A DNA stretch of 64,000 nucleotides from Planococcus chinensis (GTDB lineage Bacteria; Bacillota; Bacilli; Bacillales_A; Planococcaceae): positions 124,001 through 188,000 of the forward strand of contig NZ_JABWTK010000001.1 in assembly GCF_020071995.1 (NCBI RefSeq), written 5' to 3'. Of this stretch, positions 1 to 7,604 are shown in pieces; position 1 is the stretch's first letter; every line of letters starts with the position of its first letter. A model generated the notes under the pieces. It worked only from the letters and a program-made list of their open reading frames with translations. It was not told where the DNA came from and searched no databases. A program made the position numbers and the translations under genes.

Positions 1-228
1 TCAGCAGCGGTGGATCCGGTTGATATCGGACGCATTCAGGTGCGTTACCTGTACCAGCAGATCAACGGCGAAAAACCGGAAGAAAAAGTGGTATTGGAGC
101 CGATTTTCGTAGATGCGGAAAAACTGCCGGAAGAAGCGATCACGACCGCTGAGTTGAGTGAGTATATCGAGGGCTGGGGCGCAAGCGAACAAGGGTATAC
201 GGATGCGCTTCGCGAGTTGGAAAAGTAA
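1..228 (+). CDS. Sugar ABC transporter substrate-binding protein, C-terminal fragment
   Basis: The reading frame is open from the first base and ends at TAA 226-228, so the gene starts before the window. About 75 residues remain. They look like the last lobe of a periplasmic-type sugar binding protein (RbsB/XylF-like): the segment VDIGRIQVRYLYQQINGEKP is the usual helix near the C-terminus that follows the last ligand contacts. The identity rests mainly on the ATPase and permease genes downstream, which are of the ribose/xylose/galactose importer class. In Gram-positive bacteria this protein would be a lipoprotein outside the membrane. The sugar cannot be told from this fragment. Confidence 0.75.
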   Translation, partial: SAAVDPVDIGRIQVRYLYQQINGEKPEEKVVLEPIFVDAEKLPEEAITTAELSEYIEGWGASEQGYTDALRELEK

Positions 229-479
229 AAAGAAAAGCGGAGGCGATCGGGCAAAACCTGACAGGCATAAGACAGACCGGCGAAGTGGCGTACTTTGCCA
301 CATAGCTGGGATGGCTTATGACCCGAAGGTTTGATCGCCGGAGTCTGGACAACAAAGAAAAGCGGAGGCACCTGGTCAACTACGATAGCTGTATGGAAAG
401 GCGCAGGTGCTAAATAGAAAACCAAGCGGAGCTGTCCTGTACAACGGGGCGGCTCCTTTCCAAGAAAGGGGCAAAGCCG
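229..479. repeat. Structured intergenic repeat between binding protein and ATPase genes
   Basis: The 16-base string AAAGAAAAGCGGAGGC occurs twice, at 229-244 and 354-369, and a shorter relative (AAGCGGAG) lies near 424. The first copy opens a long hairpin: GGCGATC at 242-248 pairs with GATCGCC near 332-338, followed inward by AACC/GGTT and a CATAAG/CTTATG pair, with a small GTGGC/GCCAC hairpin inside. The second copy opens a hairpin with arms GCACCTG and CAGGTGC. It resembles GCGGAGGC-type intergenic elements I remember from other Bacillales genomes; their function is unknown to me. Here it may lower expression of the ATPase and permease relative to the binding protein. Confidence 0.6.
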
Positions 480-2033
480 GTGGGAAATTCATTGCTGAAG
501 ATGACAGGCATCCGGAAATCCTTTGGCAAAGTGACTGCGCTGGAGCATGCCGAGTTCGGCCTTGAGCAAGGGGAAGTGCATGCGCTCCTGGGCGTCAACG
601 GTGCCGGAAAAAGCACATTGATCAAAATCCTGTCAGGCGTTTATGAACAGGACGCGGGAGAAATTGAATTGGACGGCAAAAACATCCAGCTGCCATCGCC
701 AAAAGCGGCAAAACAGCAGGGCATCTACTGTGTATACCAGGAAGTGGATACGGCGATTGTCCCCGAATTATCGGTAGCTGAAAACATCCTCCTCGACACC
801 TTTACAAAAGGCGGTTTGTTTGTTTCCAGAACAAAGCTGTATGCACAGGCACAAGCGGCACTAGCCGAATTGCAGTCTGAAGACATCAACGTCAAACAAA
901 AAGCGGCCCATCTGACCTTGGCCGAGAAGCAGTTGGTGCTCATTGCCCGGGCTCTCGTCCATTCTGCAAAAATTATCATTTTTGATGAGCCGACCGCTCC
1001 CTTGTCGCTGCGCGAAGCGGACAAGCTGTTTGCAGTCATCCGTAAACTGAAAAGCCAGGGAGTCGGCTGTATTTTTATTTCCCACCGGCTGCCGGAAGTA
1101 TTTGAAATCAGCGACCGCATCACGGTGATGGCAGAAGGGAAATGGGTCCATACTTTTGATACGGAGCAGGCAGGACAAGGAGAAATTGTGGAAGCGATGC
1201 TCGGTAAAACGCTCAGCGAGGAACTCGTTCACCGGCGTCATGAGATCGGCGATCCGTTGCTGACTGTGGAAAACATATCCGACGGGCAAAAAGTCAACGA
1301 TGTGTCACTTACAGTAGCGTCTAGTGAAATTGTCGGCGTCGTTGGACTAGTCGGAGCAGGAAAGACGGAATTGGCAAAAGCCTTGTTCGGCGAAACGCCG
1401 TTAACATCGGGTACGGTCGAGCTGTCAGGAAATCGGTTGGAATTCAAGCACCCAGGAGATGCCATCAAAGCGGGAATCGCACTGGTGCCGGAAGAGCGGC
1501 GGAAAGAAGGGCTGTTTGTCCACGAATCCCTTCAGGCAAATGCATCGTTTCCGAATTTGAAGAAATTCTCACCCGGACTGTTCATGAATAAAAAGTCGGA
1601 AAAGGGCTTTGCAGAGGAAATCATTCGCCGGCTGCAAATCAAAACAGACAGCACCGATACACCGCTGGTTCATTTAAGCGGCGGCAACCAGCAGAAAGTG
1701 GCAATCGGCAAATGGATTTCACTCGATTCGGCCGTCTATCTCTTTGACGAGCCGACAAAAGGCGTCGACATCGGCGCCAAAGTGGATATTTTCAAGCTCA
1801 TTCGGAGCCTGGCGGAAAGCGGCAAAGGCTGCCTTTATTTCTCCAGTGAAATCCATGAAGCCGTCGGAATATCGGACAGGATATTGGTTATGTACAACGG
1901 TCAGATCGTGAAGGAGTTTTCACGGCAAGAAGCGACCCAGGAAAGGATTTTGTTATATGCAAGCGGTGGAAAAGAAGAGCCTGCCGAAGACCGGCAGCTC
2001 AGCAAAAGAGAGAGCCATTCAGTTTCTGTTTAA
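480..2033 (+). CDS. Sugar ABC transporter ATP-binding protein (RbsA/MglA/XylG type)
   Basis: This 517-residue protein has two ABC ATPase domains in one chain, as in RbsA, MglA and XylG (usually about 500 residues). The first Walker A is GVNGAGKST near residue 38 and its Walker B is IIIFDEPTA. The second domain has GLVGAGKTE as Walker A, the signature LSGGNQQK and Walker B LFDEPTKGVD. It energises uptake of a monosaccharide at the inner face of the membrane. GTG 480 is chosen as start because an AAAGGGG sequence lies about 10 bases upstream; ATG 501 is an alternative. Its end overlaps the permease gene by 77 bases, so the two are translated together. Confidence 0.92.
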   Translation: MGNSLLKMTGIRKSFGKVTALEHAEFGLEQGEVHALLGVNGAGKSTLIKILSGVYEQDAGEIELDGKNIQLPSPKAAKQQGIYCVYQEVDTAIVPELSVAENILLDTFTKGGLFVSRTKLYAQAQAALAELQSEDINVKQKAAHLTLAEKQLVLIARALVHSAKIIIFDEPTAPLSLREADKLFAVIRKLKSQGVGCIFISHRLPEVFEISDRITVMAEGKWVHTFDTEQAGQGEIVEAMLGKTLSEELVHRRHEIGDPLLTVENISDGQKVNDVSLTVASSEIVGVVGLVGAGKTELAKALFGETPLTSGTVELSGNRLEFKHPGDAIKAGIALVPEERRKEGLFVHESLQANASFPNLKKFSPGLFMNKKSEKGFAEEIIRRLQIKTDSTDTPLVHLSGGNQQKVAIGKWISLDSAVYLFDEPTKGVDIGAKVDIFKLIRSLAESGKGCLYFSSEIHEAVGISDRILVMYNGQIVKEFSRQEATQERILLYASGGKEEPAEDRQLSKRESHSVSV

Positions 2034-2994
2034 ATACGGGGCGATTGCCTTGCTGGCCTTTATCATTTTATATTTCAGCACCATCAGCGATGCCTTTTTC
2101 ACATACGGCAACTTTACGGATATCCTTCGTTCGATTTCCATTGTGACGCTGTTGGCGCTGGGAGTGACGTTTACGCTTGTCGTGGACGGTTTTGATTTGT
2201 CGGTCGGCTCAACGATGTCATTGTCGACGGTAGTGACGGCTTCTTTGATGGTTTGGTATGAAATGCCGTTGTGGCTGGTGCTGCTGTTGCCGCTTCTTGT
2301 CGGTGTCTTGGTCGGAGTAGTCAACAGTTTCCTGATTGTCGTGGTCGGCATTCCGGATTTGCTTGCGACTTTGAGCATGATGTACATCGTAGCCGGTCTG
2401 CACCGGACGTATACGGAAGGCTACTCCATCTACAACAATATGCCGCTGACATCCGGTGGCACTGCACCGGGCCAATTATCGGATGCGTTCCTGTGGATCG
2501 GCCAAGGACAGATGCTCGGCTTGCCGGTTCCAGTCTGGATCATGCTGGTTTTGGTGCTCGCTTCTTACGTCGTGCTGAACCACACACGTTGGGGCCGGAT
2601 CCTCTACATGACCGGCGGCAACGCCGAAGCGGCGACATTGTCCGGTGTGAACGTCAAAAAGGTGAAATTTACAGCTTATGTCGTGTCGGGTGTATTTGCT
2701 TCCATGGCTGGGATCCTGTTTACTGCACGCGTCGGCTCCGGCCAGATTGATGCCGGGGCTCCGTTATTGATGGAAGCGGTAGCGGCCGTTTTCGTCGGCT
2801 ATTCGGTGCTCGGCGCCGGCAAACCGAACGCACTGGGCACCTTTTTCGGGGCAGCCGTCATTGGCATCCTGCTGAATGGGCTGACCATCCTCAACCTTCC
2901 TTATTACGCGTTTGACATCATCAAAGGCGGCGTCTTGGTAGCGGCTTTGGCTGTTACTTATATTTACGCTAAGAATAAATTCGCGAAAACTTGA
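1957..2994 (+). CDS. Sugar ABC transporter permease (RbsC/XylH type)
   Basis: The 345-residue protein is strongly hydrophobic with about eight to ten membrane segments and belongs to the BPD_transp_2 family (RbsC, XylH, MglC). Family landmarks seen are the LALGVTFTLVVDGFDLSVGS segment in the first third and the RWGRILYMTGGNAEAATLSG loop that contacts the ATPase. A GGAAAGGA ribosome site lies just before ATG 1957, inside the ATPase gene, which supports the 77-base overlap. The N-terminal 30 residues are basic and soluble. Sugar specificity cannot be assigned: no catabolic gene lies next to it in this window. Confidence 0.92.
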   Translation: MQAVEKKSLPKTGSSAKERAIQFLFKYGAIALLAFIILYFSTISDAFFTYGNFTDILRSISIVTLLALGVTFTLVVDGFDLSVGSTMSLSTVVTASLMVWYEMPLWLVLLLPLLVGVLVGVVNSFLIVVVGIPDLLATLSMMYIVAGLHRTYTEGYSIYNNMPLTSGGTAPGQLSDAFLWIGQGQMLGLPVPVWIMLVLVLASYVVLNHTRWGRILYMTGGNAEAATLSGVNVKKVKFTAYVVSGVFASMAGILFTARVGSGQIDAGAPLLMEAVAAVFVGYSVLGAGKPNALGTFFGAAVIGILLNGLTILNLPYYAFDIIKGGVLVAALAVTYIYAKNKFAKT

Positions 2995-3007
2995 TTTCCA
3001 GCAATAG

Positions 3008-3036
3008 AAAAGACTCCCCATAAGGGAGCCTTTTTT
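3008..3036. terminator. Terminator after the sugar ABC operon
   Basis: A short hairpin with stem CTCCC/GGGAG and a five-base loop is followed by TTTTTT on the plus strand. It ends the sugar importer operon. The convergent reductase gene stops inside it (TAA at 3035-3037 on the minus strand), so it may serve both sides. Confidence 0.75.
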
Positions 3037-3571
3037 ATTTTTCCGGTGCATAGCTTGAAATGACCACTCCGGTTTCTGTCACCCAATTGTTGATCAGCAT
3101 GAATTTTTTCGAATCCATTCCTTGCTGGAAAAGGCATTTCCCTTCGCCCAGCACCAAGGGAAACGTCAGTAAATGCAATTCATCGACTAAATCATGTTCC
3201 AGCAGTTTCTCAACCAAAGTGCCGCTTCCATAGACCAATAACTTCTGATTGGCTTTCTTCAGCTCGGCGATTTCTTTTCCGGCATTTTCTTTTATGAAGG
3301 TCGCATTCCATTCGGCTTTTGTTAACGTCGTGGTGGTGACGTATTTCGGCATGGAATTGATCTGGTCGGCAAACCCTTCTTCGTTGTCCCGTTCCGGCCA
3401 TCGTGCGGCAAATTCTTCGTAGGTGATGCGTCCGAGCAGCAGGGCATCACTCGCAGACAGCAAGTCCAATTCAAATTTAGCAATTTCATCGTTCCAATAA
3501 GGGGCGGTCCAGGAAGGCATCTCCATGATTCCGTCCAGCGTCACATACATCGATACGACAATTTTCCCCAT
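3035..3571 (-). CDS. Dihydrofolate reductase-like protein (RibD C-terminal family)
   Basis: This 178-residue protein fits the DHFR-fold family that includes the RibD reductase domain and B. subtilis YyaP/YwjB. It begins GKIVVSMYVTLDGIMEMP, typical for the family, then has LLLGRITYEEFAARWP (a nucleotide-binding motif region) and LLVYGSGTLVEKLLEHDLVDE near residue 115, where the family binds NADPH. Members reduce pteridine- or pyrimidine-like substrates, but most have no proven function. The gene stands alone and converges on the sugar importer. The start ATG at 3571 follows an AGGAGC-like site. Confidence 0.85.
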   Translation of the reverse strand: MGKIVVSMYVTLDGIMEMPSWTAPYWNDEIAKFELDLLSASDALLLGRITYEEFAARWPERDNEEGFADQINSMPKYVTTTTLTKAEWNATFIKENAGKEIAELKKANQKLLVYGSGTLVEKLLEHDLVDELHLLTFPLVLGEGKCLFQQGMDSKKFMLINNWVTETGVVISSYAPEK

Positions 3572-3667
3572 ACGAACAGCTCCTTTTTATTAGCTCTAAA
3601 GAAACAATGGACAATAATGTATAAATTCTCTATCAGCAAAAGAAATCCTTTATTTTGAAAGATGCTA

Positions 3668-3696
3668 TTGGACAGTCAATACAAACAGAGTATAAT
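3668..3696 (+). promoter_or_regulatory. Sigma-A type promoter upstream of the HxH membrane protein
   Basis: TTGGAC at 3668-3673 and a perfect TATAAT at 3691-3696 are separated by 17 bases. The next gene on this strand starts at 3941, giving a leader of roughly 240 bases. That leader is AT-rich and contains a strong GAAAGGAGG near 3822 that is not followed by a usable reading frame. The rest of the 3572-3940 gap shows no gene. Confidence 0.7.
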
Positions 3697-3940
3697 TAAA
3701 ATGAAATAGATAATTGAATTTTCAGATAAATATACATACATAAAAGAAAAGCATCTTGTCCGACTATTAGGCAGTAATTTAAAAAAGAAGTCACTGTTCT
3801 GAAAAGTTTAAGGTGAATTCGCTGAAAGGAGGTTAGACTTTTTCTTATTCAACCAGCTAATACTGAACTGCGGCAGGGCTTCAGGAAGAAGCTTAGATTT
3901 CGTAGAAGTTTTAGTGAATTTGGAAGGAGTCTGGAGTAAG

Positions 3941-4333
3941 ATGGGCACGGCTTTCATTAAGATAGCGGCTGTCTATTTGTTGATCGGCATCAGCTTAGGG
4001 ATTTATATGGGTATTATAGAAAATTTTGAATACACTCCTATCCATGCCCATGTAAATTTGCTTGGTTGGGCCACGATGGGTATATTTGGATTGGTCTATA
4101 GTGCTTTTCCTAGAGCTGGAAACAGTAAGTTAGGGAAAACTCATTTTTGGCTCCATAACATTGGGACACTACTTGTAATACTTGGAATGGTCCTATTTGT
4201 GAATGAAGAAGAAGGGATTGCTTTTCCATTGGCATTTGTCGGAGCATTTACTGTAGTAGGAGCCACCATCGTATTCATCGTGAATTTGTTCTCAAATGTT
4301 AAAGCGGTGGAAACTTCCGACAGACACAGATAA
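3941..4333 (+). CDS. Small four-helix membrane protein with HxH motif, oxidase-subunit-I-like
   Basis: The 130-residue protein has four predicted membrane helices. The second begins PIHAHVNLLGWATMG, and another His pair lies in THFWLHN before helix three. HxHxNxLGW is the kind of histidine motif seen in cbb3/NO-reductase-like subunit I relatives and in small proteins often annotated as cytochrome-oxidase-subunit-I-like. It could bind heme or a metal, but this is inference. An upstream GTG at 3914 is in frame, but the best ribosome site (GGAAGGAG, then GGAG) lies after it, so ATG 3941 is preferred. The gene is monocistronic with its own promoter and terminator. Confidence 0.7.
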   Translation: MGTAFIKIAAVYLLIGISLGIYMGIIENFEYTPIHAHVNLLGWATMGIFGLVYSAFPRAGNSKLGKTHFWLHNIGTLLVILGMVLFVNEEEGIAFPLAFVGAFTVVGATIVFIVNLFSNVKAVETSDRHR

Positions 4334-4347
4334 CAGGATGAGACTAG

Positions 4348-4398
4348 ATGAGAAAGGCTTTTTATTTCCTGGGAAATAAAAAGCCTTTCTCATTTTTA
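4348..4398 (+). terminator. Strong terminator
   Basis: A long, nearly perfect hairpin (arms GAGAAAGGCTTTTTATTT and its complement, tiny loop) is followed by a T run. It ends the membrane protein transcript and isolates the EAL gene. Confidence 0.9.
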
Positions 4399-4469
4399 GA
4401 ATTAATTTCCTTTTCTATCTTTTGCTGTTCAAGTAAACTCTAGTTAACAGGAAAAGGGAGGCCATCTGC

Positions 4470-5477
4470 ATGAAATGCAATAATTGCTCTGTTTTGGAGC
4501 TGGAATTTGAGATTAAAGTAAAGGGCAATACCAACATAGAAACTTTGCCGCAAATCGTTGAATATATGGAACGGCGTGGCATTACCGTTAAAGCGAAAGA
4601 GCAGGGGCTTGTTGTTCCGGAATCCGGCGCAAAAGAGTTCATGGATTTCTGCCATCATTTTATGGAGACGGAACAAGTGCTGTTCCGGATCAACCGCGAA
4701 CGGTGGAAGCCATTTGCCGACATTGAAACGGTGATGGACATGCAATGGATTGATGAAGTAATTCGAAAAGAACTCATCCGATGCCATTACCAGCCGATTG
4801 TCGATGCCCATGGGAAAATTTATGCGTATGAAATGCTGGCACGTTTTCAAAACGAAGACGGCTCGGTGATTTATCCGGGGGAGATTTTTCCTGCAGCTAA
4901 AAGCCGTGGGCGCCTGTATGCCCTGGACCGGGTTTGCCGGATGACGGCTGTCAAATATGCTGTGGCCTTAAAAGAAGCGAAAGCGTTTATCAATTTCATC
5001 CCGACGTCGATTTATTCGCCGGAATTTTGCCTGCGTTCAACAACCCATCTGGCCAATCAACTGGGCGTGAATCCGGAACAGCTTGTCTTTGAAGTGGTAG
5101 AAACCGAAAAAGTGGAAGATTTGGATCATTTGAAAACGATTTTGGCTTATTATAAGGAAAAAGGCTTTGAGTACGCGCTTGACGATGTCGGAGAAGGCTA
5201 TAGCACCATTGAGATGCTGGCTGATTTAAAGCCGAATTATATGAAGCTGGACATGCAATACGTACAAGGCATTGCATGTGATTCAGCCAAGCAGAAAATA
5301 GCGCTCCAGTTTCTTCGGAAAGCGCTCGAAGTTGGATCTGTGCCTTTGGCTGAAGGAATTGAAGAACGGGCGGATTTCGACTGGCTGAAGCAGCAGGGCT
5401 ATCAGCTTTTCCAAGGATATTATTTCGGAAAGCCTTCTCCAACACCGATGGAAGTGGATCTGGCTCTTGCACTGTAA
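4470..5477 (+). CDS. EAL-domain protein, possible c-di-GMP phosphodiesterase, with CxxC N-terminus
   Basis: Residues about 100-330 form an EAL domain. The name motif is E121-M-L rather than EAL, but other key residues are present: N175, E208/E211, the DDVGEG loop with D238-D239, K259, E295 and the QGYYFG region at 315. This set suggests the protein could still hydrolyse cyclic di-GMP. The first 100 residues are a separate domain starting MKCNNC, with further cysteine and histidines (FCHHF), perhaps a metal-binding or redox sensor. No GGDEF domain or membrane segment is seen. GGGAGG lies ahead of ATG 4470. The gene is transcribed alone. Confidence 0.85.
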   Translation: MKCNNCSVLELEFEIKVKGNTNIETLPQIVEYMERRGITVKAKEQGLVVPESGAKEFMDFCHHFMETEQVLFRINRERWKPFADIETVMDMQWIDEVIRKELIRCHYQPIVDAHGKIYAYEMLARFQNEDGSVIYPGEIFPAAKSRGRLYALDRVCRMTAVKYAVALKEAKAFINFIPTSIYSPEFCLRSTTHLANQLGVNPEQLVFEVVETEKVEDLDHLKTILAYYKEKGFEYALDDVGEGYSTIEMLADLKPNYMKLDMQYVQGIACDSAKQKIALQFLRKALEVGSVPLAEGIEERADFDWLKQQGYQLFQGYYFGKPSPTPMEVDLALAL

Positions 5478-5497
5478 GGGCTATTGGCATATAAAAG

Positions 5498-5533
5498 AGA
5501 AGTGCGCTTGCCCAGCAGCGCTTCTTTTTTTGC
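5498..5533 (+). terminator. Terminator after the EAL gene
   Basis: Hairpin with GAAG-GCGC and GCGC-CTTC arms followed by a run of eight T. Confidence 0.75.
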
Positions 5534-5612
5534 TTGAAAAACATATTCTTCTTGAAAACATTTATAATGAAAGACAGAGTACGCCAAGATTAGAGCCAGA
5601 GAGGATACATCT

Positions 5613-5939
5613 ATGATTTCATTTATATTGACTTTGCGGCGCATGCTGAAAGCGATGATTCAATTGATCAAAGACAAGGAATTTCAGGTGCTTTTGGTCA
5701 TCACGCTTGCAATTCTGGTGTCGGGAACGATTTTTTACTCAACCGTTGAAAAGTTTTCGATTATTGATGCGCTGTACTTCAGTGCAGCGACCTTAACGAC
5801 GGTCGGGTCTGCTAATTTAGAACCTGCCACTGATTTCGGCAAAGTCTTCACTGTCATTTACATGATTTCCGGAATTGGTGTCATGCTGACGATGATTCTT
5901 AAATTATCGCGGCAAATCACTTCCAAAGGGAAAAACTAA
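5613..5939 (+). CDS. Two-helix potassium-channel-like protein with altered filter
   Basis: The 108-residue protein has the 2TM plus pore-loop plan of the Ion_trans_2 family: helix one at about 26-44, pore helix ALYFSAATLTT at 53-63 and helix two at about 78-97. The selectivity filter is TVGSAN (63-68) instead of the usual TVGYGD, so the Tyr and second Gly are replaced. It could be a non-selective or specialised cation channel, or a channel subunit. It lacks any cytoplasmic RCK domain. The flavin reductase gene follows after 18 bases and is probably cotranscribed. Confidence 0.75.
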   Translation: MISFILTLRRMLKAMIQLIKDKEFQVLLVITLAILVSGTIFYSTVEKFSIIDALYFSAATLTTVGSANLEPATDFGKVFTVIYMISGIGVMLTMILKLSRQITSKGKN

Positions 5940-5957
5940 CTTTCAGGAGGAGTTTCC

Positions 5958-6551
5958 ATGATTTCAATCGATCCAACCCAACAGACAGAACGCGAAAATT
6001 ACAAATTGCTGGTCGGCAGCGTCATTCCGCGTCCGATTGCATTTGTAACCAGCATGTCCGCAGACGGCCTTGTGAATGCGGCGCCATTCAGCTACTTCAA
6101 TATTGTGTCATCCGATCCGCCGCTTTTATCGGTTTCTGTCCAAAGCAGGGCAGGCGTGCTGAAAGACACCGCGCGGAACGCCATTGAAGCGGGGGAATTC
6201 GTCATACATGTAGTGGATGAATCGAATGTTGCTGAAGTCAATAAAACTGCGGCTTCGCTTTCGCCGGAAGAAAGTGAAATCGATTTGACCGGACTGACGC
6301 TTATTCCGAGCGAAATAGTGAAAGTTCCGTCGGTCGAACAGGCGAAAGTTCGTTTTGAATGCCAGCTGGAGCAGGCAGTGGAACTCGGCGGCACTCGGCT
6401 TTTAATCGGCAAAGTGGTTCGTTTCCATATTGATGAATCGATTTATGAAAACGGCCGCATCAATCCCGAAACCTTAAAACCGGTCAGCCGCCTGGCAGGC
6501 ACCAATTATGCCAAGCTTGGCGAAATTTTTTCCATGAAACGGCCGGATTAA
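5958..6551 (+). CDS. Flavin reductase family protein (FMN-binding split barrel)
   Basis: This 197-residue protein matches the flavin reductase-like/flavoredoxin family. Typical features are the PRPIAFVTSMSADGLVNAAP strand pair near residue 25, the SYFNIVSSDPPLLSVSV segment that holds the FMN phosphate, and a C-terminal RLAGTNYAKLGEIFSM tail. Members bind FMN and pass electrons from NAD(P)H, often to partner oxygenases. No partner gene lies beside it. A perfect AGGAGG site precedes ATG 5958, and the gene probably shares a transcript with the channel gene upstream. Confidence 0.88.
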   Translation: MISIDPTQQTERENYKLLVGSVIPRPIAFVTSMSADGLVNAAPFSYFNIVSSDPPLLSVSVQSRAGVLKDTARNAIEAGEFVIHVVDESNVAEVNKTAASLSPEESEIDLTGLTLIPSEIVKVPSVEQAKVRFECQLEQAVELGGTRLLIGKVVRFHIDESIYENGRINPETLKPVSRLAGTNYAKLGEIFSMKRPD

Positions 6552-6553
6552 AC

Positions 6554-6603
6554 AAAAAACAGCCATTGAGAACTTTCGGGTTCTCAATGGCTGTTGTTAT
6601 TTT
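6554..6603. terminator. Bidirectional terminator
   Basis: A perfect 14-base-pair stem (CAGCCATTGAGAAC with its complement, six-base loop) with A-rich and T-rich flanks on both sides separates the flavin reductase gene from the convergent siderophore permease gene. Confidence 0.9.
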
Positions 6604-7604
6604 CTTAACAGCAAATACATGAAATAAGGCGCACCGATCAAAGCGGCCATGATGCCGGCCGGGACTCCGCTTGGCTCAAGCAAATTCCGCCCGACGGTAT
6701 CTGCGAGCAGCAGCAGCCAGCCGCCGATCAAAATGGCCAGCGGCAGAAACAGCTGATTGCGCGGGCCGACAAGCGTCTTCGCGATATGCGGAGCCATCAA
6801 GCCGATAAACGCAATGCCGCCGGTCACGGATACCGCAGAAGCGGCAAGCGCGACCGCTGTCAGCAACAGGACAATGCGCTCTTTTTCCAGCGAGACCCCG
6901 ATGCCGACAGCCACCGGTTCGCTGAGATTCAGGATGTTCAGCCGGTTTGCTTTGTACAAAGTGAACGGCAGCAGGATGATGAGCCAAGGCAGCAATGCCC
7001 AAATGAACGGCCAGTCCGTGCCCCAAATATTGCCCGCCAGCCAATTGGCGATAAAATCGACTTTTTCGCGTTCCGCAGAGGAAATCAGGATAATCATGAC
7101 GCCGGACAGCGCCGTCGAAAAGCCGATGCCGACCAATACAAGCCGGACCGGCTGAAGGCCGGCATTTTTATTGTAGGAACAAACGTATATTAACAGCGCG
7201 GTCACCAAAGCACCTGCAAAAGCGACAAGCGGCAATAAATAAACGAAAGAACCGGCTTCAATCGGCATGAACAGGAAAAACACCGCAATGGCGACGCCGG
7301 CACCGGAATTGATGCCGATAATCCCCGGGTCTGCCAGGTCATTGCGCGTCACGCCCTGAAGGATGGCTCCCGACAAGGCAAGAGCCATTCCGGCAAGCAG
7401 AGTAATGAGAATGCGAGGCAGCCGGATAGAGAACAAGATAAAATCTTCTTTAAATGTGCCGTTGCCCAAAATAGCAGGAAGCAGGCGGTCATATGAAAGG
7501 GGGGAATAGCCCATCCCCATGCTGAGGATTCCGGTTGCTGCGATCAAAGCAAGAAGAATGCCGAAATAAAGGCGTTGTTTTTTCAGTAAAGTTGGATGGA
7601 TCAT
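6597..7604 (-). CDS. Iron-siderophore ABC transporter permease (FecCD family, second)
   Basis: The 335-residue protein is a FecCD/BtuC-type permease with about nine to ten membrane helices. Family motifs are SIRLPRILITLLAGMALALSG near residue 60, GITRND-type loop (VTRNDLADPGIIGINSGAG) and GGIAFIGLMAPHIAKTLVGP near 265-285, the coupling region that meets the ATPase. It starts inside the stop of the other permease gene (4-base overlap), so the two are coupled and likely form a heterodimer like FhuB/FhuG. It is the last gene of the iron-hydroxamate operon. Confidence 0.92.
   Translation of the reverse strand: MIHPTLLKKQRLYFGILLALIAATGILSMGMGYSPLSYDRLLPAILGNGTFKEDFILFSIRLPRILITLLAGMALALSGAILQGVTRNDLADPGIIGINSGAGVAIAVFFLFMPIEAGSFVYLLPLVAFAGALVTALLIYVCSYNKNAGLQPVRLVLVGIGFSTALSGVMIILISSAEREKVDFIANWLAGNIWGTDWPFIWALLPWLIILLPFTLYKANRLNILNLSEPVAVGIGVSLEKERIVLLLTAVALAASAVSVTGGIAFIGLMAPHIAKTLVGPRNQLFLPLAILIGGWLLLLADTVGRNLLEPSGVPAGIMAALIGAPYFMYLLLRK

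Noticed and set aside
3820-3913. A gene starting after the strong GAAAGGAGG at about 3822
   Set aside because: No start codon with more than a few codons follows within normal spacing in any frame.
4996-5544. 182-codon minus-strand frame opposite the EAL gene
   Set aside because: It is a shadow of a well-supported gene on the plus strand, with no ribosome site or family features. The same applies to other long frames opposite GC-rich genes, such as 57323-57874 and 43914-44711.
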